A DNA stretch of 30,745 bases from SIG440 sp045579055 (lineage in GTDB: Bacteria > Bacillota > Clostridia > Monoglobales > Monoglobaceae), in assembly GCA_045579055.1 (NCBI GenBank), contig JAZNLK010000050.1, positions 1-30,745 on the forward strand, read 5' to 3'. The translations under genes and the position numbers were made by a program. Positions within the stretch are counted from its first letter, which is position 1. Each line of letters begins with the position of its first letter. The notes beneath the pieces were generated by a model. The model saw nothing but the letters and a program-made list of their open reading frames with translations. It ran no database searches and had not been told where the DNA came from. Of this stretch, positions 18,019 to 28,600 are shown one piece after another.

Positions 18019-18161
18019 CAGTATTATAGATTTATCTATCTTCACCAACTGTCGGGCAGTCCATCCCGTCCCCATGTTCGGCAGAAAGCGAGGGTATATA
18101 AATAAATGACATCAGGTGGCAGACAGAATATTAAAAAATTCATATAAGGAGGAAAAAAGAA
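18019..18161. other. Intergenic gap, 143 bp, no assignable element
   Basis: Only weak pairings are visible (CGGG/CCCG around 18051-18066). There is an AT-rich TATAAAT at 18097-18103 that could be a -10 box, but no matching -35 lies at the right distance. An AAGGAGG binding site (18146-18152) precedes the next start by nine bases. The gap is long enough to hold a promoter, but I cannot define one. Confidence 0.4.
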
Positions 18162-19679
18162 ATGAAAAAACTAATCAGCCTTGTTCTTTGCATAATGATG
18201 GTTTCATCACTTTTTGCAATGAACGTATCAGCAAGCATTGCAATAGGTGAAAGTCGGATTGAACTTTTGAATGAAGATTTCGAAGGCGAAACTAATGGCT
18301 TCACTAATGCAACAAAGGATACAGATGCCAATGGTAGCTATATTCATGGTGACTGGACTAGACCCTACATTCAGCCCGTGAGCTTCCCCGAAAACGGCTC
18401 ATACACAATTGAGTTCGATTCAAGATTCTGGGACAGTTATAATAACGCTGCAAAGGATATCACAGTGGATTTTATAGAACCCGAACTGTTGGCAGCTGTC
18501 GGAAAGAATACTGCTGGCACATGCATTGACTTTTGCATCCAAGGTACAGCAGACCTGACCGCAAAGGGTATTGACACAAGTAAGTGGTATTCCTTCAAGA
18601 TTACCATCGATTTGTCAAAAGGAACGCAATACGTATCTACCTGGGGTAGAATCAGAGGCGACGGAATTATGCTCCAGTGGAAGGAAAAAGGAGCAGCTGA
18701 GTGGAAAACTGCCAAGAATGGTGCAACTAGTAGTGATTTTACAGGCGAAGATCTGTGGTATACAGTAAGTGACAGTAGCTGGACTACCTTATATAATTCG
18801 GAGGATGGTACAACCCCTGGCTTTGCTGTTGCATTGAGAACCTATCTTGACAATCTGGTAATCAGCTATTCCGAACCCATTCCTACAACAGGTGTTCTTT
18901 ATGTAGATGACTTTGAAGGTGCAACACAGCTTACATCAGGTATGGGTTCTATTGCGACAGCAGGCGGCAACAGCTACCTGAAGCTTTACAGTACCTCTAA
19001 TGGCAGCACGCCGGGCGAAGCTGCAGCAACAGAAATTCCTGAGAACTTTATTGTCACAATGGATGTTTATAAGGAAGCAGACTGCGACAGCACACTTACC
19101 TTTGAATACTGGCAGACAAATGTCAACGATGGCGGTACCTGGGGCAGAGTTGGTATTTCTGCAGATGCGGTTGAAGCAGGAAAGTGGTACACACTGAAAA
19201 TTGCAAAAATTGCAACCGACAGAACATACACAGTAACCCTTGAAGATGCTGAAGGTAATGTAACAACACCTGTGATGCTTAACAATGCTGTTCAGTGGAC
19301 AGGCAACAATCCCGGACACTTTACCTTCCGTACATTGAACGGAACTGTTTGTAACTGGAGAGTTGATAATATACTTATCACCAAGGCTGCAGCAGCTTCC
19401 CTTACTTCAATCAATGCGGCAGATGGAATAGTTGCCATGACGGTAAGTGCAGATGCAATTTCCGACACAATCACACCTGTACTTGCACTTTATAGCGGCA
19501 GCAGACTGGTTGATGTTGACTGGGATACAAAAGCAAATTCAACAGAAGGTATTTCTGCAGACCTTCAAGCTAACGGTAGCTATGATGAGGCAAAGCTTTT
19601 CGTTTGGGATGGATTCGAAAATGGTACACCTCTTATGGCTACTCCCTGGGATATTACTGAAATTATAGTAGCAGATTAA
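18162..19679 (+). CDS. Secreted LamG-like domain protein
   Basis: Product of 505 residues, with start ATG 18162 after AAGGAGG (nine-base spacing) and signal peptide MKKLISLVLCIMMVSSLFAM cut after a VSA-type site. A LamG-like jelly roll at about 30-245 (motifs NEDFEG, YTIEFDSRFW, WKEKGAAEWKTA) is clearly homologous to the N-terminal domain of the preceding giant protein (YTIEFDTVF, WKERGASEWKTA). A second LamG-like domain (about 250-410, DDFEGATQL to DNILITK) and a C-terminal module (about 415-505, containing AKLFVWDGFENG) follow. It has no catalytic motif, so it is probably a binding or accessory protein for the same polymer as its neighbours. It looks like a reduced relative of the giant protein, keeping only the N-terminal and C-terminal module types. 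No anchor is visible. A strong hairpin follows in the downstream gap. Confidence 0.85.
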   Translation: MKKLISLVLCIMMVSSLFAMNVSASIAIGESRIELLNEDFEGETNGFTNATKDTDANGSYIHGDWTRPYIQPVSFPENGSYTIEFDSRFWDSYNNAAKDITVDFIEPELLAAVGKNTAGTCIDFCIQGTADLTAKGIDTSKWYSFKITIDLSKGTQYVSTWGRIRGDGIMLQWKEKGAAEWKTAKNGATSSDFTGEDLWYTVSDSSWTTLYNSEDGTTPGFAVALRTYLDNLVISYSEPIPTTGVLYVDDFEGATQLTSGMGSIATAGGNSYLKLYSTSNGSTPGEAAATEIPENFIVTMDVYKEADCDSTLTFEYWQTNVNDGGTWGRVGISADAVEAGKWYTLKIAKIATDRTYTVTLEDAEGNVTTPVMLNNAVQWTGNNPGHFTFRTLNGTVCNWRVDNILITKAAAASLTSINAADGIVAMTVSADAISDTITPVLALYSGSRLVDVDWDTKANSTEGISADLQANGSYDEAKLFVWDGFENGTPLMATPWDITEIIVAD

Positions 19680-19690
19680 TTTTTCCCAAA

Positions 19691-19731
19691 TATCAGGTGT
19701 TAATTGTACCGGCCACTTTGAGCATCTGATA
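19691..19731 (+). other. First of two tandem intergenic hairpins
   Basis: TATCAGGTG (19691-19699) pairs with CATCTGATA (19723-19731): nine base pairs with one G-U, extendable by two inner pairs, in the 186-bp gap after the 505-residue protein gene. No known riboswitch consensus was recognised. Confidence 0.45.
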
Positions 19732-19744
19732 CAAGGTGCTTTAT

Positions 19745-19773
19745 CCCCTTGTGAGCTTTTTGCTCACAAGGGG
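19745..19773 (+). terminator. Strong hairpin, probable terminator or RNA processing signal
   Basis: CCCCTTGTGAGC (19745-19756) and GCTCACAAGGGG (19762-19773) form a perfect 12-bp stem closed by a five-T loop. It lies 66 bases after the stop at 19679. There is no immediate U-tract, only a loose AT-rich stretch about 12 bases later, so termination efficiency is uncertain. It most likely separates transcription of the LamG protein gene from the FG-GAP gene. Confidence 0.55.
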
Positions 19774-19808
19774 GAATGTACCTATTGATTTAAATTTTTA
19801 TCTCAAAC

Positions 19809-19829
19809 AACGGAAAACTACCGTTTTTT
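19809..19829 (+). terminator. Short hairpin followed by T-run
   Basis: AACGG (19809-19813) and CCGTT (19821-19825) form a 5-bp stem; the T-run 19824-19829 starts in the stem and continues past it. It has the layout of a weak intrinsic terminator but sits only about 25 bases before the next ribosome binding site, so an attenuator role is equally possible. Confidence 0.3.
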
Positions 19830-19852
19830 GCGACAAAAATTTAGTTTATTAT

Positions 19853-19857
19853 GGAGG
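19853..19857 (+). promoter_or_regulatory. Ribosome binding site that sets the FG-GAP gene start
   Basis: GGAGG lies eight bases before ATG 19866. The in-frame ATG at 19851 overlaps this site and so cannot be the real start. A stop codon at 19842-19844 rules out any longer N-terminus in this frame. Confidence 0.8.
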
Positions 19858-19865
19858 AATATAAA

Positions 19866-22655
19866 ATGAAATGGACAAAAAAAGGATTTGAAGAATTTCG
19901 TAAAGGCTATTTCGGCAACGGCGGCCAAAATATTTTTGTATCTAAGGCAGGAACGTTGCAAAGAATATTTAACTTTGATATAAACGGAGACGGCTATCCT
20001 GATATTCCTATTGCAAACAGCCATAGTATGAATGAACGTCCGCTTCTTCATATTTATGACAGCCTTTATGCAACAGAACCCATTGTGTTGCCGGGTGAAG
20101 GGAGCTTTAACGCAGTTTTTGTAGACCTGACCGGCGACGGAACAGAGGATCTTGTGGTTTGCTGTCAGCATGACGGTGTGCATACGGATATTTCTGCAAG
20201 AATTTTCTTTGCATCAGATGAGGGATTGTCTGAAAAATATTGCATGGAGCTTCGTGTCCCCAACTCTATGTGTGTTGCGGCAGGTGATTTCAACGGAACT
20301 GGCAAGAACTCGCTTGTATTCCAAAGCGAAAATGAGATTCGCATATTTTATAACGGGGATTTGGGCATCGAAGCCAATAAATACGAAAAAATTGAAGCAA
20401 AATGTCTTTCTATGGCGGCAGGTGACCTTGATGGTGACGGATATGACGATTTATACATAATGAATGGTGAAACCGCTGCGATGACAGTTTTTTGGGGTTC
20501 ACCTGAAGGTCTCAGTGCTGAGAATAAAACTGATTTTGGCAAGAAAATCCGGTTTGCAGACTTCAGAACAGGTTCTACAACCGTGGGTAGAAAGTTGTTC
20601 CGTTGGGTTCCATGGAAGTGCGATGTTCTTAAACTGAAAGACAAGACTGTTGTGTTTAGGGCGGAAGATAATATTGCGGTTTTTGAAAGCTTTGACAAGG
20701 ATAGAAATGTCAAGGAAGAAATGAGAATTAAATGTTGCGAAAAGGTGGAGACAAACCGTTGTGAAAAAGATATTATGTTTGCAGGTTATGGTGCAATGCA
20801 CGCAACTTGTGGTGATCTGACAGGTGAAGGTACACTTGATATTGCCATTGCTGTTGGTACTGATTTTGAGGTTGTTGATGACTGCCTTGTTCTGTGGGAA
20901 AAGGAAGGGTATGCCTTAGAAAAGGCCACAAGAATTCCGGTTCGTGCTGCAAGAACAGTGCATATCGGTTCGGCTGAAAAAGACGGAGAAAACCTTCTCT
21001 TCATTGCACAGAGCAGTACTGAAAAGAATTTGAATGTCACAAATGATGTATATCGTTTTACGAAGGATGGTAAGGCAGAACTTGTGAGACAGATTCCTGC
21101 AGAAGAAGCAACGGGCATAATTACGGGGCAGACATATACAGACGGTAGAAGACAGATTGCAGTTATAAACCACGAAGGGGAAAATCCTCTTGGGCTTGAA
21201 AATATTTCGTTTTTTCTTGGCGGTGAAGATGGGTATAGTAGTGAACGGGTTGTATCACTCCCCGGTTGTGCGGCTGTTGACTGTGTTCCCGTTGATCTGA
21301 ATGATGATGGTCAGCCCGAAGTTGTTGTGGTTAATTGTGCAGAAAACGCACTCACACTTGATCCCGGAGCAAATATTTTCTGGGGTAAGGACGGAGAATT
21401 TTCACTCGAAAATATGACGCCGCTGGATACTGTTACAAGCCATGGCTGTGCGACTGGAGATTTTCGTCACACGGGATATATTGATATGATTTTTACAGGT
21501 ATCAGTTGCCGTGAACTATTTTGGATTAAGGGTAATGAAAATGGTTATTCGGGGACGGCTGAACGAATTATACTCGGAGATCGTCCAGAAGACTGCATAC
21601 CGAGATGCAAGAAAATAGACGGATATGACCCAGACGGTAGTGAGGAAGAAGACAGACGTATAGAGAAGTTTGGAGGACCCCGTTGGATTTTTGCTGCAGA
21701 TTTCAATAATGACGGTTGGCTTGATTTGTTTGTTCCGCAGATAAATGGTCCCAGAGCTGCAATTCTTTGGGGTGGAGTTGATGGCTTTAAATGGGAAAAT
21801 CGACAGGAGCTTGCGGCTGACGGCATTGTAACGGGTAATGCGGCTGATTTGACCGGTAATGGTTATTTGGATCTTGTTTGTTCAGGTTTTCAAAGCAAGG
21901 GCAAACAGAATGTGAAGGAAACGTATCTGACGGTTTACTGGGGAAGCGAAGAAGGATACTCAGAAAACAGAAAAAGTCAACTTCCGGTATTTTGTTCAAA
22001 TGATCTTACAATTAACGATTTCAATGGTGACGGAAAACTTGATATATTCTCAGCTGCATACCATGGAGGCAGAAGCCGTGATGTTGATTCAACTCTTTAT
22101 TTTGGTAAGGAGGACGGTTCATTCAGCCGTTATAACTGTCAGAAAATCCGCACCCACTCGGCGACGGGTGCTATGTCCGGTGACTTTAACGGTGACGGAT
22201 ATATCGATTTAATTGTTGCCAACCACAAGACGGAAGGAAACCATGTGAATGATTCCATTATTTATTGGGGTGGAGAGGATGGAATAAACGAGAATCGTTT
22301 TTCTCCTCTTCCGGGACGTGGTCCTCATGGTATTTGTACTGTTGATATCGGTAATATGATGAACAGAGGAAATAGTGAATATTATTATTCAGAGGTATAC
22401 AGAGCCGAAACAAAAGCAACACAAGTTAGTTGGGCTGCTCAAAATGGTAAAAAGACCTGGGTAAAGGTTCAGTTCAGGTGTGCTGACAGCATTGATATGA
22501 TTGAAACCGCCGAATGGTCAGAATCTTTTGACAACGGAGCAGATATTTCAGCACTGAATCTCACAGGGTATATTCAGTATAAACTTGAACTTGGTGCTTA
22601 TTGCGGAACGGGAACACCACGTGTAACAGAGATAACAGTAGCCTTTGAGGAGTAA
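19866..22655 (+). CDS. FG-GAP/VCBS beta-propeller protein lacking a signal peptide
   Basis: Product of 929 residues starting MKWTKKGFEEFRKGYFGN. Eleven FG-GAP/VCBS-type loops start near residues 38, 87, 141, 187, 317, 477, 532, 612, 661, 718 and 773. At least six match the calcium-binding pattern D-x-(D/N)-x-D-G-x-x-D (DINGDGYPD, DLDGDGYDD, DFNNDGWLD, DFNGDGKLD, DFNGDGYID, DLTGDGTED). The number and the two larger gaps suggest two integrin-alpha-like propellers. A C-terminal beta-sandwich (about 835-929) ends in a motif of the type IQYKLEL...TPRVTEITVAF, seen at the end of many extracellular propeller proteins. Such proteins are usually secreted, but there is no hydrophobic N-terminal segment here and no room for an upstream start. 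It may be cytoplasmic, exported by a non-Sec route, or have lost its signal. Its role is likely carbohydrate or protein binding. The next gene follows after 37 bp. Confidence 0.85.
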   Translation: MKWTKKGFEEFRKGYFGNGGQNIFVSKAGTLQRIFNFDINGDGYPDIPIANSHSMNERPLLHIYDSLYATEPIVLPGEGSFNAVFVDLTGDGTEDLVVCCQHDGVHTDISARIFFASDEGLSEKYCMELRVPNSMCVAAGDFNGTGKNSLVFQSENEIRIFYNGDLGIEANKYEKIEAKCLSMAAGDLDGDGYDDLYIMNGETAAMTVFWGSPEGLSAENKTDFGKKIRFADFRTGSTTVGRKLFRWVPWKCDVLKLKDKTVVFRAEDNIAVFESFDKDRNVKEEMRIKCCEKVETNRCEKDIMFAGYGAMHATCGDLTGEGTLDIAIAVGTDFEVVDDCLVLWEKEGYALEKATRIPVRAARTVHIGSAEKDGENLLFIAQSSTEKNLNVTNDVYRFTKDGKAELVRQIPAEEATGIITGQTYTDGRRQIAVINHEGENPLGLENISFFLGGEDGYSSERVVSLPGCAAVDCVPVDLNDDGQPEVVVVNCAENALTLDPGANIFWGKDGEFSLENMTPLDTVTSHGCATGDFRHTGYIDMIFTGISCRELFWIKGNENGYSGTAERIILGDRPEDCIPRCKKIDGYDPDGSEEEDRRIEKFGGPRWIFAADFNNDGWLDLFVPQINGPRAAILWGGVDGFKWENRQELAADGIVTGNAADLTGNGYLDLVCSGFQSKGKQNVKETYLTVYWGSEEGYSENRKSQLPVFCSNDLTINDFNGDGKLDIFSAAYHGGRSRDVDSTLYFGKEDGSFSRYNCQKIRTHSATGAMSGDFNGDGYIDLIVANHKTEGNHVNDSIIYWGGEDGINENRFSPLPGRGPHGICTVDIGNMMNRGNSEYYYSEVYRAETKATQVSWAAQNGKKTWVKVQFRCADSIDMIETAEWSESFDNGADISALNLTGYIQYKLELGAYCGTGTPRVTEITVAFEE

Positions 22656-22678
22656 AATGAAATTTAATGATTTTTTAT

Positions 22679-22684
22679 AGGAGG
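22679..22684 (+). promoter_or_regulatory. Ribosome binding site of the phosphatase gene
   Basis: AGGAGG, eight bases before ATG 22693. It is the only expression signal in the 37-bp gap after the FG-GAP gene, which supports co-transcription of the two. Confidence 0.75.
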
Positions 22685-22692
22685 ATAAAAAA

Positions 22693-25600
22693 ATGAAAAG
22701 ATTCACCAGCCTGGCGGTAGTGCTTGCAATGCTTTTAACCATGCTTGCAGGAATCAGTATAACAACAGAGGCCGCAACAACAAGTGTCACCGAGACAATC
22801 TATCTGATTAATCAGACTTATGAGGATGATTGCAAATCGGCTGATATGAAAACTCCGATTTACGGAAGTGCGGAAATCATAACCGCAGACGAAAGCAAGG
22901 TTATGGAAATTACACCGGGAAGCGATTCCTATACGGTGCTTTCCAGCACAGCTCAGGAGATACCTGATGATAAATATACCCTTAGCTTTGATATGCGTGC
23001 GGTTAGCCCCAATGCAGGCTTCACAATTGTTGTGAAAAACCCATACCACAAAGAAAATGCAGGCTTTGAAAATGGTTATTCACTTCTGATTGCCCCCGGT
23101 ACTTTTGTATCAACAGGGACGGATGGAAATCTGTCGGTTTTGGACGACACTTGGTATACCTACACAATGGAGGTTGATGTTTCTAAGCTCAACGGAACAG
23201 CTCTTGCGGAGTCCTGGTCAATTGCGAATAAGTTTATTAGCTTCAAAAGAAAAAACCGTGACACGGGGGTTGTGGATTCAAAGTTCGGCTTCAACGCAGG
23301 AAGCTCCTCAAACTTCGGAACACGTTTTGACCTTGTAAGCGGCTATGCTCCCACAGACACACCTGATGGTATTTCTTTTGTAACAGCAAAAGGGCAAACA
23401 CGTTGGGGTGCTGATCAGGCATCCTTAGGTATCATTGATTCGTCAACATACTATCCCGAGACCAACTATCAGATTGATAATGTTTCTCTGACTTATGAAT
23501 ATACCGACAACAACACTTATGTTGTTGCACAGACCTTTGACAATGACGCAACAGACTTCCTGACACCCTTCTATAATAGTGTTAAGGTTGTGAAAGAGAA
23601 AGACTCATCAAACAAAATTCTTGACTTGAAGGAGTATACCGGTCAGGGTGTCATAGCGACAACCTCAACCGCTGCAAATATTCCTTCCGATCAGTATACC
23701 ATTCAGTTTGATATGCGTGCAATAAGCCCTAATGCTGGGATTAATCTTGTTGTGAACAATCCTCATCACGCAAGTCTCCCGGGTTTTGATCACGGCGAGG
23801 GACTCGCGGGATATGCTCTCACGTTCACTCCCGGAACTTATGTTTCAGTTGACGAAAACGGCTATCTTAACAATGTTGACGATGCGTGGTATACATATAC
23901 TGTAACCGTTGATGTTGACAAGCTTGAGGGCGCAACTCTTGCGTCAGGCAGAGCCTGCGGAAGCAAATTCATCACCCTTTCCAGAAAAAATCGTGACACA
24001 GGCGTTATTGACACAAGCTTCGGATTCAACGGTGACAGTTCTTCAAACTACGGCGTGCGTTTCAATCTTGCAAATTCCGGAAACACATCATCATCAACTC
24101 CAAGTGGTATTACCTTCTTTACACGCAAGTCACTGGTGCGGTGGGGCAAGGATGTAACAGCTCTGGCGGTTCTTGATCAAGCCCTCTTTGACGACATCAA
24201 TTATCAGCTTGACAATGTGAAGGTTTTCTATGAAGAAGCAGAAGCGGAAGAAGCTACAAGTGCAGCAATTACCGATATCGTAATGCAACCTGGAAGTAGT
24301 CTCTCCGAAAGAAACTTCACCTGGTTCTCAACAAGCAGCGAGACCGGCTATATTACTTACGCAGCTGCTGACGAGCTGGTTGACGGAAAAATCCCCGAAA
24401 CTGCAACAAAGATTGCGGCAAGTCGTGATGGTAGTGGTGTATCCCTCAAGGCAGGCTACTACAATAACAAGGCAACAATCGAAGGCTTAGAGCCGGGAAC
24501 AACCTACTATTATCAGCTGTCAAACGGTACTGATGTTTCGGAAATGTTTCCATTCACCGTTGGTGAGGAATCCTCATCCTTCAGCTTTATCTACTACGGC
24601 GACACACAGATTGGTGCAAATCAACTGACAGTTTCCGAGGCAGGCGATGCATGGGAAAGAACTCTCAATCAGTTTGCAACCGACCCTGTTTTTGCAAATG
24701 CTGAATTTATGATGTCGGCAGGTGACCAGATCAATACAAACGTTTCTGCTCCAAACTACTCCGATAACGAGCTTCAGTATGATGCGTATATCAATCATCC
24801 TCATATTCCGAGCATTGCACAGACCTCTCTTCTGGGTAACCACGACAGCTGGTCACGAGGCGGTCACTACCAGGACTACAACGAGCCCAACTATAGCATA
24901 GATGAAGAAACCGGCGAATATTACGGTGTTACAAAATATAACAGCTATATCAACAGCGCTGATTCATGGTTTACATATAACTCAGTGCTGTTCATATCCT
25001 TGAATGTTCACGATATGTCAAGCAGTAGTGCTGCGGCAACCGAAGCCGGACGTGCGGCTGACAAGGCGACCTATGCAAAGCATCTTGAATTTATTGACAA
25101 GGTTCTTGAACTTAACAAGGACAACAAGGACATTCTGTGGAAGGTTCTCGTTTACCACGAATCACCCTATGGTTCAAGCTATCACGGCAACTATACTCGT
25201 GATGCCAATGGTGCATATACCGTAAGAGACGAACAGTATAACTTTATCAATATGAGAGAATATTTGCTTCCCGGTGTATATGAGCGTGATTTTGACGTAA
25301 TCCTTTCGGGTCACGACCATTGCTACACCAGAACACATATCCTGAAGCACGAAGCAATCGACGCAGAAGGTATGTATTACGGTAGTGAAACAATAACACC
25401 ATTTGAGGACGGAAGCTATACCTATGCTGACGGAACAACGACCCCCACATTTAAAGACTTTACCGATAAAAACGGCATTGTTCATAAAAATGTGAGAACA
25501 ACATCAACTCCCGTGAAGGTAACAGACCCCGATGGCGTGCTTCACATCACCGCATCTTCAAGCTCAGGCTCACAGTGCAATGGCACAGAAGCCTTTCACC

Positions 25601-28600
25601 CTATGGCGGCTGTTCAGGTTGGTCACACAGCTGCAATCAGGCGTCAGGCAATGATGATTGACGTAACACCCAAAACAATGACCTTCACCAACTACGGTTT
25701 GGGCAACAGCTCGGCGGATGTTGACCCTGCATCAAATGTTCTTGACACATTCACAATCGAAAAGACAGGTACAATCAAGGTTCAGGGTGTATCGCTTCCT
25801 GAAACAGCAGAGATTGCTGTCGGAATGACAGAGGAACTGACAGCAAAGCTTTCACCTGTTGACCCCGATAATGCGAATGTAATATGGAAGTCGGATAACG
25901 AGGCAGTTGCAACGGTTGATGAAAACGGTATTGTTACAGCAAAGACTGTTGGTACAGCAAACGTAATGGTTACAACCGAAGACGGTGGCTATACTGCAAC
26001 CTGCACAGTTGCTGTTGTTACAGGTGTTTCAGTTGAAAGCGTAAGCTTTGACAATGCAACCCTTTCAATGCTGGTTGATGACGTAAAAACACTCAATGCA
26101 ACGATTTCTCCCGATAATGCGTCCACAAAGGATATTATCTGGACATCATCGGATGATACGGTTGCAACAGTAACTGCAAACGGTTCCATCACCGCAATCA
26201 AGGAAGGTACTGCAACAATCACAGCCACAACAAAGGACGGCGGAAAGACTGCTACTTGCGTTGTGACAGTGAGTGCAATTCCTGCAGCATCTGTTGTCCT
26301 TGATTCAAACTACCTGACAATGCTTCCTATTGAAAAGACAACACTTACTGCAACTGTTTATCCAGACAATGCAACATATCAGGATATAGTATGGAAATCA
26401 TCGGATACAACTGTGGTGAAGGTTGACGAAAACGGAAACCTCAAGGCTCTCAAACAGGGAACAGCAATCATCACCGCAACAAACCATGACGGAAAGTCGG
26501 GCAAGTGTACTGTGACGGTAAATGGCGGATGGCTGTTCAATCAGGATTATGAGGACGGCGAAAACACAATATTCACGTCAACGGCAAACGGTTGGTCACG
26601 TGTGAAAAATGCTGATGGTAACTGGGTTATGGATTTGACCATTGACGAAAATACAACAATTGCAATGGATTACTATCCTGCAAGTCTCTATGCGGCTGAC
26701 GGTACAGCCCCATTGCCGCCCGGTGCTTTCGTGATTTCCTTTGATATTTGCAATTTGTCGGCAGAAGGTGCAGGCTTCTTCAGTATTCATGCGTACGATG
26801 ACAATTCATCGGGTAACTATTATGCATTTGATGCAAGAGACCTTGAAATCGGCGAATGGTATAATGTGAAGTTCTATCAAAACGGCACAGCATACGCTAA
26901 GAAGTCGACGGAAACAGAGTATTCAAGTATAAATGTCAAAAACGGTGCTCATGGAATTTCCAGTGGTACAAACCATTTTGCACTTTGGCTTGACTGTGAC
27001 AGTAGATTGCTGAAACCTGAATATCAGACAACAAGTGAAGAGGTTCGTGAAACACATGTTCAGTTTGATAACTTTAGAATTTCATCTGAGGTTAATGCGA
27101 CAGGTATTGAACTGGATAAATCTGATGTGGAAATCAACACCAACGAAACAATAACTCTGAATCCATCATTTGTTCCAAGCAACACAACAGACATAAATGT
27201 GGTTTATTCCACATCTGATGCAAATGTTGCAACAGTTGACAAATACGGTAACGTAATAGGCAAGGGCAACGGAACAGCAACAATCACAGCAACAACCCTT
27301 GATGGCGGATTCACTGACACTTGCGAAGTTACCGTTGGCGGTGCAACCCTTGCATCGAGAATTACGCTTTCCACTGATGCGGTAACACTTAACGTGGGTG
27401 AAAACAAGACCATAGTAGCGACAGTATTACCAGAAAATGCATCTGTTGAAGGGGTCAACTGGACAACTGAAGATGAAACAATTGCAATAATTGATGTAAA
27501 CGGTGTAGTTACGGCAGTTGGACCTGGAACAACAAATATAGTTGCAATAGCAACAGACGGAAGTAATGTTTCTGCAAAGTGTGTGGTCAAAGTAAATGCC
27601 ATTCCTGTAACTTCTGTTAAAATGGACAAAGAAACCATTTCTATGGCCGTTCTTGACGAGGTAACAGTTTCCACAACTGTTCTTCCCGAAAATGCAAGTT
27701 TTAAGACGGTTACATATACATCTTCGGATACAAATGTTGCAACTGTTGATTCAAATGGTGTTGTCAAAGCGAGAAACAAAGGTACCGCAGTAATCACCGC
27801 CAGTGTTCAAGATGGAGTGAGCGATAAATGTATAGTTACGGTCAGCGGAACGGTACTTATGGAGCAGGATTTTGAGGATGAGACAAATACTCAGTTTTAC
27901 GAAAACAATGTTGCAGGTGACTCCTGCTGGACACGAATTCAGGATGAAAACGGAAACTGGGTACTCAAAATGAATGGGGCGTCGATAAAGGATTCATTTG
28001 TGAATGGTATATGGCCGACTGCTCAGGCACCTGAGTTCAAAGTTCCTGCAACAGATTTTTCGTTCTCATTTGATGTATGCAGAACCTCAGATGTGGGCTA
28101 CAGAACACTCAACTTGATTTTCTATACAGATGAATCAAACATTCGCGGAATTAAGGTTGATACAACAGATTTTGAAAAGGGCGTATGGTACGACGTAAAG
28201 ATTGTATATGAAAAATCTGCATTTATTACATACTACAAAAAGAAGAGTGATGCGATATACAGCGTACAACCGTTTATGAATGGTATCAATCCTTCTGCCG
28301 GAAGGAATTCTATCCATTTCTCACTGACAAAGGATAGTAATGCGGCAACTGTAGCAGAAATTAGACAGTCAGAAATGCTGTTTGATAACTTTATGATGTC
28401 AGTTGATGACGGAATCAGACTCACTAAGAAAGAAAGAGTATTTAAGATAACAGCTCCTGCGGAAATTGTTGGCAAGAATGTTTATATCGCAGCGTATGAT
28501 TCAAGTAATCGATTGATGACAGCCGGTATTGCAACCTTTGATAATGATGGAACAGAGATTACCTTAAGTGGAGTTGACGGTGCAGCATATTTTAAAGCAT

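Noticed and set aside
18019..18161. Known riboswitch or tRNA
   Set aside because: No tRNA cloverleaf, and no consensus of the riboswitch classes I know, could be matched to these bases.
27204..27797. 197-codon open frame on the - strand
   Set aside because: It is antisense to the repeated Big_2 domains; its V/T/A-rich repeats mirror the VATVD-type repeats of the real gene.
25771..27846. DNA tandem repeat array in the Big_2 region
   Set aside because: The repetition is at protein-domain level with diverged DNA; no exact nucleotide repeat of useful length is visible.
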